This document shows, one piece after another, positions 58,176-64,000 of a DNA stretch of 64,000 nt. The stretch's first letter is position 1, and every line of letters starts with the position of its first letter. The notes under the pieces are model-generated. The model had not been told where the DNA came from. It saw only the letters and a program-made list of their open reading frames with translations, and did no database searches. The translations under genes and the position numbers were made by a program. Origin of the DNA: Candidatus Odyssella thessalonicensis L13 (GTDB lineage Bacteria > Pseudomonadota > Alphaproteobacteria > Paracaedibacterales > Paracaedibacteraceae); NCBI RefSeq assembly GCF_000190415.1, contig NZ_AEWF01000005.1:123903-187902 (forward strand), written 5' to 3'.

Positions 58176-59189
58176 TTATTGTGTCTCGTTGGCCTTTTGC
58201 AGCTGGTATTGGAACCAGAAATTGCTGGCTTTGCCAGCTTTTTCACAATTAACTCTGCTCTTCTCGGGGCAGCTGTCCATGCACTGTTTGAAAACGTTGA
58301 AGTTTTTGCCACACACAGACGCCCGACATTGCCTGTAACAGGACTTAATTACAATAGGAGCAGTATTTGCTTTACTAGTAAGCTCTTGGAGCGATTGAGC
58401 ATTTTCCATCTGTAATTTCTTCAGAACCTGGCTTTGGCGTTCAAGACGTTGGTTGTGATCCATATCATTACTAATAGGTATAGGCCTCTGCGCTAAGGAT
58501 TCTGGCCTCTGCGAGCGTTGAAGTATATTAAAGCTGTTAGCATGGATATAAATCATTTTTATTGATTTTAAGATGTCGTCCGCCCAGTTTTGGACGTTAC
58601 TAATTCTGTACATCTCCATTTCAGGAAGGCGATAATATTCCTTATAATGCGAATTAATAGCCGCCCAATTCACCTTAAGCCAACTTGCTGCTTCCATCGC
58701 GTCAGCGAAGCTAGCAGAGATCTGTACAGAACTCCCTTGCAATTGCTGCAATTTTACTTGGAATGAGGGAGACTTTATATCCCTAACAGCACTAGTGAGA
58801 CTTTCTTTAGTTATTTTTAGAAGTTGGAATAGAGTACTTAACACATCTTCAAGCTCCGCAGGACTTATAATCCGCTCAGAGCCAACATTGATTCGATGTT
58901 TATTGTTTATGATTTGTTGAGCACTCGGATAAGCTTGCATTAACCTTACTATTTTTTCATTAAAATCAAGGCCAGCTTGGTTAGCAGCATCGTTTGTACT
59001 GTTAATAATAGATGGTGTAGCACGACAACGCTCAGTATTTAAGACTGAGGAGCAATGATCTAAACAAAAATTCTTATTAGGAAGCTTAGAGCAATCTGAG
59101 CAGAACCTTACACAACGGTCCTTTAGATCAGGAGCACCAAGGGAATATCCTAAAGTAGGAATAATTAAAGCGATTAAGAATTTTAACAT
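58176..59189 (-). CDS. Secreted Cys-rich protein with two six-Cys modules
   Basis: The 337-residue protein has a signal peptide (MLKFLIALIIPTLGYSLG). An N-terminal Cys cluster (CVRFCSDCSKLPNKNFCLDH then CSSVLNTERC) and a C-terminal one (CYRQCRASVCGKNFNVFKQC then MDSCPEKSRVNC) share nearly the same spacing. Between them is a helical region of about 230 residues without Cys. The two modules look like copies of each other and would form disulphides outside the cytoplasm. I do not recognise the family. It starts directly after the stop of a small upstream reading frame. Confidence 0.78.
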   Translation of the reverse strand: MLKFLIALIIPTLGYSLGAPDLKDRCVRFCSDCSKLPNKNFCLDHCSSVLNTERCRATPSIINSTNDAANQAGLDFNEKIVRLMQAYPSAQQIINNKHRINVGSERIISPAELEDVLSTLFQLLKITKESLTSAVRDIKSPSFQVKLQQLQGSSVQISASFADAMEAASWLKVNWAAINSHYKEYYRLPEMEMYRISNVQNWADDILKSIKMIYIHANSFNILQRSQRPESLAQRPIPISNDMDHNQRLERQSQVLKKLQMENAQSLQELTSKANTAPIVIKSCYRQCRASVCGKNFNVFKQCMDSCPEKSRVNCEKAGKASNFWFQYQLQKANETQ

Positions 59190-59396
59190 TCAATACTCCA
59201 TTAATGGTAATGCCATTGTTAAGTTTGATAAGGGACGGCTCTGTATAAAGGGGGTAGAAAGCTTATTTTTCTTCCCTTTTATTGGAAAAGGCCCCATTGA
59301 TTTATAAAATCTAAGATATTTTTGGCGGTTAATGCTTTGCCACCATTGAGCGAGCTTCATAAATGAGCGACATGCCAAAAAAATAGTAGCTTCCAT
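59190..59396 (-). CDS. Small hypothetical protein
   Basis: The product of about 68 residues starts MEATIFLACRSFMKLAQWWQ and is basic in the middle. Its stop TGA is directly followed by the ATG of the Cys-rich protein. The start is uncertain; the frame is open to 59435. It could be a real coupled gene or a leader reading. Confidence 0.35.
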   Translation of the reverse strand: MEATIFLACRSFMKLAQWWQSINRQKYLRFYKSMGPFPIKGKKNKLSTPFIQSRPLSNLTMALPLMEY

Positions 59397-59435
59397 AATC
59401 GTAGCTTTCTCCCATGCGTATATTAAAAGTGGCAA

Positions 59436-60111
59436 TATGCATGCTTCCTATCTAGGGATTTCATACTAGCTAAGGGATAATATACTAAGAAGTGGTAAAG
59501 GAAGAATTAAGCAGAAGAAAAAATTTTGTTTTAAAGTTTTTATAGAAGAGATAGACATTTCAGATAAAAGATAGGTTTTACCTTTTTAAAGCTGGCCAAG
59601 GTAATTACATATATCATTAAAAGTAACAAACCAAGTAAAAATTTTATGGTCCTAGTCTCCCATCCTCCGAGATTCCAGATCCATGATACCTACACTATTT
59701 CGAGCTAAGCTAAAAAAGCTCCCTTCTCAGATGAAAAGATATCCTTATAATACTCGCTTGACTTGTATTCCTTCCTGAACGGTAAAGCAAAATCTGTCAA
59801 AGTTTTACCTCAAATTCCAGATGCCATGCTTGTAATATTTATCTTCCCGAACTCTACTCAATCCTTTTATTGCTGTGAAGGAGCAGACCATGCTGCGAGC
59901 TTTTAGTTTTGGTCAACATTAACTTTATAGAGCTTAGAATAGCTCTTCTCAATAATTACAGAGATGCTTAACCAAGACGTTCTCTGCAATCTTCAAACTT
60001 ATCTTAGTTTGTAGAATGCCTGATATTCTTAGCTTTAATTAAAAGACCTTACGCTTAAATAGTAGCTAATTTTACTTGCTTAAATGTGGAACCTCACTTC
60101 TACAACTGAAA
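59436..60111. other. Intergenic, no gene seen
   Basis: AT-rich DNA with no recognisable coding. The conserved promoter of the following regulator gene begins near 60080. Confidence 0.4.
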
Positions 60112-60162
60112 AGTTATCCACAATTCTGGGGATAACTCGGCTATATATTAAGAGTTTGTTAA
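60112..60162 (+). promoter_or_regulatory. Conserved regulator promoter: palindrome with DnaA box plus TTAA-N7-TTAA (module 3)
   Basis: AGTTATCC-N10-GGATAACT (60112-60137) is a perfect palindrome and contains the exact DnaA-box sequence TTATCCACA (60114-60122). TTAA-GAGTTTG-TTAA (60148-60162) follows and fits the CtrA consensus. The arrangement and spacing are the same as at 53297-53347. Confidence 0.75.
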
Positions 60163-60305
60163 CCTATAAGCGGCAAAAAACAACTCATTCACCCCTTTGC
60201 TTAATTTTTAAGCTTATTCAAGCTTGCAGTTTCGAAATATATTTATTATTAACTACTTTGTGGCAAACTAACTGCGGATAGATAAACTATAAGAAGGATA
60301 ACCAA

Positions 60306-61304
60306 ATGAATTCGCTACTATGCTGTTATTTCCCTACCAAAGTTGTCTTTGTCGATGATGATGGAGGAGTCTTAAAAGTTATCAATTCATTCTTAGATGA
60401 TGATGTGGCCAGTTATGACTTTTTTACAGACCCATACAAGGCCTTAGACTTAATTAACAGTTCTGTCCCTACCGATTTTATTGCTTCCAATATTTCTTCG
60501 TCCGACACAAGGATTTATGAAATATATAAAGCCATGTATAATCCAAGACGCCACGCTGAAGTCTCAACCGTTATTGTGGATTTTCAAATGCCGGCAATGA
60601 ATGGATTAGAATTCTGCGAAAGAATAAAGAACCCTTATATCCGCAAGATTTTGTTTACAGGGGTAGCTGATGAAGACTTAGCTATTCAGGCCTTTAACAA
60701 AGGCTTAATTCATGGCTATATTAAGAAACAGGAACCCAATAAAGCTAAAGTTATTAATGACTTTATTCGTACCAGCCAAATAGCATACTTTAAAACCCTA
60801 ACTGATGTTCTGGTGGGAAGTATCCTTAAAGAAATCAATTCTACAAATCCAAATGAAACTGCTTTTTACGATTCGGTCTTTATCAAGTATTTTGAGGAAT
60901 TGATAAAGGAACACAAGATCTGCGAATATTATCTCAAAGAGCCTGTTGGAGGGTTTATCTGTCTCTCTCGTAAAGGAGAAGTAAGTACTCTGTATGCCTT
61001 TACCGCTGAAACGTTAGAAGATAATCAGATCAATACTTATGCCACTCTAGGGGAATTTATTGACCTTGAAGACCCCAGTTATGCAGATTTAATAAAGGAT
61101 ATAGAAGAAGATCGCAAAACCCTCTGCTATCCTTTTTATGGTAAAGGACAGATTGAAATTAATGCTCATAACTGGAAAGATTATGTCCATACCCTTGACA
61201 TCCTAGAAGGTAATCAGCCTTATTATGTGGCATATGTCCCCCATCCAGGGCTTGAGAAGGCGCTGAATCTTTACTCTTTTGAGCAATCCCAACAAGAAAA
61301 ATAA
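60306..61304 (+). CDS. LqsR-like response regulator (module 3)
   Basis: The 332-residue protein parallels that at 53490. The receiver has DDD at 17-19, phospho-Asp92 in VIVDFQMPAMNG, Thr in LFTGVADED and Lys in YIKKQEP, again with a long insert before beta-3. The output domain keeps YYLKEPVGGFICLSRKGEVS, RKTLCYPFYGKG and YYVAYVPHPG. The AAGGATAACC ribosome site is the same as in module 2. Its stop is 14 bp from the end of the convergent kinase gene. In Legionella, LqsR is the regulator for the alpha-hydroxyketone kinase LqsS; the resemblance here is in architecture and kinase partner, and the family link is inferred. Confidence 0.88.
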   Translation: MNSLLCCYFPTKVVFVDDDGGVLKVINSFLDDDVASYDFFTDPYKALDLINSSVPTDFIASNISSSDTRIYEIYKAMYNPRRHAEVSTVIVDFQMPAMNGLEFCERIKNPYIRKILFTGVADEDLAIQAFNKGLIHGYIKKQEPNKAKVINDFIRTSQIAYFKTLTDVLVGSILKEINSTNPNETAFYDSVFIKYFEELIKEHKICEYYLKEPVGGFICLSRKGEVSTLYAFTAETLEDNQINTYATLGEFIDLEDPSYADLIKDIEEDRKTLCYPFYGKGQIEINAHNWKDYVHTLDILEGNQPYYVAYVPHPGLEKALNLYSFEQSQQEK

Positions 61305-61317
61305 GAAGCAGACTCAA

Positions 61318-62610
61318 TCAATAGGGGGGCTTGTCTTCCGTCAAAGCAGGAAAGGTTAGGATGAATCTTGTATACTCTCCTTCAACCGATTCACAGGTAA
61401 TATCGCCACCCAATTTAGTCATAACCATTCGACAAAAGGCAAGACCAACACCCGTTCCATGAGAAGTGCGAGTAGAGAATTGATCAAAGATATAAGGGAG
61501 GTAGTCTTCAGAAATTCCTTTTCCCGTATCTTCAAAATATAATCGGTTTACCTTCTCCCCTTTTTCCGTCCAAATGGTGATCTTTCCTTTATTGGCAGCT
61601 TTAATATAATAAAGGGCATTCTTGAGCAGATTGAAGAGAACATGTTTGAAGGTCAGGGGATGAGCGTAAAATTCAAAATCTTGCTCTATTTCTACAGTAA
61701 TAAGCTCTTTATCTTCATCCCTTAAAGAATAATCATGCAGCGCAGTTTGAACACAGTGCAGGATCGAGCATTTTTCAAAAGCAGCTTCAGATACATCTTC
61801 TTTTAAATTCATGAGGAGCATATCGATAACTGTGAATGCACTCCTCGCTGTTCCTTTTATCTCATCCGGGATTTCAGCTAACAGCTGTAATTTGTTTTTG
61901 CTAAGAGAAGATTGAGTGCGCCCTTCTTCTTGTGCTGCTTTCTGAGTCTCAATAAGAGTGGGTAGGTGCATTTTCAAACCCTCGGCTGCGGCTTCAATCG
62001 CTGCTAATGGTGTGCGCATCTCATGGGCCACCGTGCCCGCAACCATCTTCATGGTTTGGAGCCTTTCTTTTTCCAGGATTCCTTTGTTGCGTGAGAAGAT
62101 ACATCCAAGAACGATCATGGCTCCATAAATATACATAAAATTAGTTGGTAGACCGTGTTGAAACACAACTTCTTGGCCAGTAAAAATGAAAAGTAGATAT
62201 CCTAAAAGAATTCCTACCACGTAAAGAATAATTAAAAGAACATAATCTACTATGAGGAAAAGAATAAATAATCCGATAGAAAAATTTAGTAGCCATTCAT
62301 TAGATAACTGGTTTTTTAGTAAAGTATAAGTAGTAAAAATCGGTAAGCAATAGAGGAGAGTTAAAAACCAATATAGATTAAGGTACTTTTTAAATTGGAT
62401 AGGCCAGCGCTTTGTAAAAATTAGAGGAAAGGAGATCAATGCAGCACATAGGCGAGCTATCACACTCTCGTCCGCTCCTAAAAGGTGAAGGATATAGTAA
62501 CCCAAAGGATAATTAATAACACCAAAAATACCGAAAGTCTTATATTGAGCACCCCCAAACCCTTCTACTCTTCGATTTAAAAATTTAAGAAACTTGTTGG
62601 TGAGGCTCAT
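61318..62610 (-). CDS. CqsS/LqsS-like six-helix sensor histidine kinase (module 3)
   Basis: The 430-residue kinase has six transmembrane helices in about residues 20-175 (FGIFGVINYPLGYYILHLL, WFLTLLYCLPIFTTYTLL, NFMYIYGAMIVLGCIFS). Order and loops match the Vibrio CAI-1 receptor CqsS, including the RLCAAL and Lys/Arg-Trp-Pro segments after helix 2. The H box GTVAHEMRTPLAAI has phospho-His196. Then come N box HVLFNLLKNALYYIKAA, G1 DTGKGISE, F box FDQFSTR and G2 GTGVGLAFC. Unlike CqsS it has no C-terminal receiver, as in LqsS. It follows the EgtD-like methyltransferase by 90 bp in one operon. It should sense a small hydrophobic signal and pass phosphate to the convergent regulator. Confidence 0.9.
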   Translation of the reverse strand: MSLTNKFLKFLNRRVEGFGGAQYKTFGIFGVINYPLGYYILHLLGADESVIARLCAALISFPLIFTKRWPIQFKKYLNLYWFLTLLYCLPIFTTYTLLKNQLSNEWLLNFSIGLFILFLIVDYVLLIILYVVGILLGYLLFIFTGQEVVFQHGLPTNFMYIYGAMIVLGCIFSRNKGILEKERLQTMKMVAGTVAHEMRTPLAAIEAAAEGLKMHLPTLIETQKAAQEEGRTQSSLSKNKLQLLAEIPDEIKGTARSAFTVIDMLLMNLKEDVSEAAFEKCSILHCVQTALHDYSLRDEDKELITVEIEQDFEFYAHPLTFKHVLFNLLKNALYYIKAANKGKITIWTEKGEKVNRLYFEDTGKGISEDYLPYIFDQFSTRTSHGTGVGLAFCRMVMTKLGGDITCESVEGEYTRFILTFPALTEDKPPY

Positions 62611-62654
62611 TCGACTATCCTTTTTATACTTACACTTGTTAAGAGTATGTGACC

Positions 62655-62681
62655 ATCTTAGTAAAATAATCTTACTAAGAT
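62655..62681. repeat. Perfect hairpin between methyltransferase and kinase genes
   Basis: ATCTTAGTAA-N7-TTACTAAGAT, ten perfect pairs. In the direction of transcription (minus) the T8 tract lies before the hairpin, not after it, so it is not a classical terminator of the methyltransferase. It may be an mRNA processing or stability element. Confidence 0.55.
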
Positions 62682-62700
62682 ATAAAAAAAAGACCAGATG

Positions 62701-63666
62701 TCAGAGGCTTGAATGTTTCTGTGCGATGATGATAGAAAAGGTATTGCTTGCATCAGAATTTAAAGAGATTACATTTTTTATTATCAAGTTTTCCTGGGCA
62801 AGGAATTTTCTAATAGCTTCAATAACTGGTCTTCTTGAATTTAAAATATTGAATTGTTGTCCTTTATCTATCAATAGCTCTTGCTCTCTAATCTTTATAA
62901 TCTGCTGAGTAGTAGCTTTTAAGGAAAGCTCTACTTTATTTTCTTTATTATCCCATTTACAGGTAAGCTTAAAGGCTTCTGGGTCAAAGCTTTCTAGATT
63001 AAGTGTGAGTTTTAAATGGTACATTGAGTTCAAGAGAAGTTCCTGAATGGGTTTTATATTATATGCACTCTCTAAAAGAACCTCATCATTATTCTTATCA
63101 ACTCCAAATAAAAGGTAATCGCCTTGGTTTAAGAAGCGCCCAATACTCCTGAGCAATATCTCAATATCATTGTCATCGTTATTAGCAAATATGGGCTGCC
63201 CAAAACATATCATCAGCCTATTGTGATGGGGATGATCTCCACTTCTAGCAGTATCAAAAGCATTAGGTTGTAAAAAATCAATTTCTAACGGGTTTGTTTT
63301 AATATTATCAATGTTCTGTTCGACAAGAGCACAAGCTTGCTCGGCATATTCTAAGGTAGAATCTACCGCCGTATAGGTGAAAGCTCCAATTTTAGATTTT
63401 AAGGTTTTCAAAAAGGGAACGGTTTTCGATAAGATTGGAATACGAGATCCAGGCCCAAGCTCTAATACATGCCTAACATTCTCAAAATTTTCACAAATAT
63501 GATTCGCCATCTGGATTAACAGCTCACTTTCCATCTTAAATGGGTAGTAAGCATCCTGCTTGATTATCTCATCATAAATCGCTGGTCTATACATATAAAT
63601 GTATTTACCCATGTGGCCTTTTCTTTTCTGTGAAAATAAATCAATATAATCCTGCTCTAAGTTCAT
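62701..63666 (-). CDS. EgtD-like SAM-dependent methyltransferase (module 3)
   Basis: The 321-residue enzyme matches the histidine-specific methyltransferase (EgtD-like) family: the N-terminal AIYDEIIKQDAYYPFKMESE corresponds to the family's LFExIxxLPEYYxTRxE. The SAM site is HVLELGPGSRIPIL, followed by FTYTAVDSTLEYAEQA. The C-terminal half has the beta-rich part LESFDPEAFKLTCKWD and RRPVIEAIRKFLAQ. EgtD trimethylates histidine; whether this member does so cannot be read from sequence. No other ergothioneine genes are here. It is the first gene of an operon with the CqsS-like kinase, and the tandem TCAACC element lies 154-189 bp upstream. Confidence 0.8.
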   Translation of the reverse strand: MNLEQDYIDLFSQKRKGHMGKYIYMYRPAIYDEIIKQDAYYPFKMESELLIQMANHICENFENVRHVLELGPGSRIPILSKTVPFLKTLKSKIGAFTYTAVDSTLEYAEQACALVEQNIDNIKTNPLEIDFLQPNAFDTARSGDHPHHNRLMICFGQPIFANNDDNDIEILLRSIGRFLNQGDYLLFGVDKNNDEVLLESAYNIKPIQELLLNSMYHLKLTLNLESFDPEAFKLTCKWDNKENKVELSLKATTQQIIKIREQELLIDKGQQFNILNSRRPVIEAIRKFLAQENLIIKNVISLNSDASNTFSIIIAQKHSSL

Positions 63667-64000
63667 TGTCTTTATTATTCCTTAATTATTTTTATTAATT
63701 TAGATTACGATTTCCTATTTCTTTTATAAGATTCTTGATTTATGTATTCTTAACCCATTGAAAAACTTGTTCCATACTGTTTCTACTACCTATGAGATAA
63801 GAAGGGTTATGCCATATCGCAATACCTACGGTTGAAAATATCTACTTAAGGTTGAAAATGAAAGATAAAAAAGGATGGCAGCTGAAAGGGAGTGTGTAAT
63901 CGCTAAAGGTTTATTTTAATTTACTTTTAAAGCTTATGGATGAGAGTCTGCAGATAACTGTAAAGCTTCTGGGTAATACGATTTTGGGAGAGGATTTGAG
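63667..64000. other. Upstream region of the methyltransferase operon
   Basis: Holds the promoter and the tandem TCAACC element. No gene is visible before the window ends. Confidence 0.45.
63820..63855 (-). promoter_or_regulatory. Tandem TCAACC element upstream of methyltransferase-kinase operon
   Basis: On the minus strand it reads TCAACCTTAAGTA (63855-63843), GATATTT, TCAACCGTAGGTA (63835-63823), TTG. Repeat start-to-start distance is 20 bp. Orientation toward the gene, spacer and repeat sequence are the same as at 3263-3295. Confidence 0.7.

Overview
The window reads as AT-rich alphaproteobacterial DNA from a host-associated, probably protist-dwelling bacterium of the Holosporales/Rickettsiales kind. 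The reasons are an alphaproteobacterial-style metK and chemotaxis/flagellar cluster, a ProP-like MFS carrier and an EamA carrier, eukaryote-like effectors (F-box, Sel1-type repeats, leucine-rich repeats), a very large autotransporter-like adhesin, many decaying genes, and plasmid-type partition and replication genes lying in the same sequence. The taxonomic placement is inference.

Layout. 1-2.3 kb: the 5' part of recD2 and a broken HU gene. 3.2-6.4 kb: a cyclodipeptide synthase split by a -1 frameshift, an intact PAS histidine kinase in the same operon, and a dead convergent response regulator. 6.5-8.7 kb: debris of a Fic/HTH pair, an IS6 transposase and a Sel1 gene. 8.7-9.6 kb: a spore-photoproduct-lyase-like radical SAM protein. 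10.1-20.6 kb: metK-cheZ-cheY-mcp on the minus strand, divergent from cheA-cheW-cheY-cheB-cheR-fliM; cheR is split by a -1 shift at an A7 tract. 21-24.5 kb: an EamA transporter and an unrecognised gene. 25.2-36.2 kb: a plasmid-like segment with ParA plus a winged-helix protein, a deleted autotransporter copy, parS-parB-parA, a degenerate IS481 element, a Rep protein with a DnaA-domain-I-like end, and AT-rich palindromes. 36.3-45.3 kb: an MFS carrier, a LuxR-type regulator, a cupin and two large effector-like proteins. 46.2-52.8 kb: the giant repeat adhesin. 53.3-55.3 kb: a second response regulator/kinase module whose kinase is dead. 55.7-59.4 kb: two paralogous lipoproteins, a UmuD-like protease and a Cys-rich secreted protein. 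60.1-63.9 kb: a third, intact module: response regulator, a CqsS/LqsS-like six-helix kinase and an EgtD-like methyltransferase.

The most interesting theme is a family of three paralogous signalling modules. In two of them an enzyme gene (cyclodipeptide synthase, or EgtD-like SAM methyltransferase) stands just upstream of a histidine kinase of the CqsS/LqsS family, and a LqsR-like response regulator with an unassigned output domain faces the kinase convergently. Both enzyme-kinase operons have the same upstream element, two TCAACC-type repeats exactly 20 bp apart. The two intact regulator genes share a different promoter, with a DnaA-box-containing palindrome and a TTAA-N7-TTAA (CtrA-type) site. 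Modules 1 and 2 show reciprocal loss: one kept its kinase, the other its regulator. I infer a small-molecule (quorum-type) signalling network in which the usual CqsA/LqsA synthase is not seen in this window and other enzymes occupy its place.
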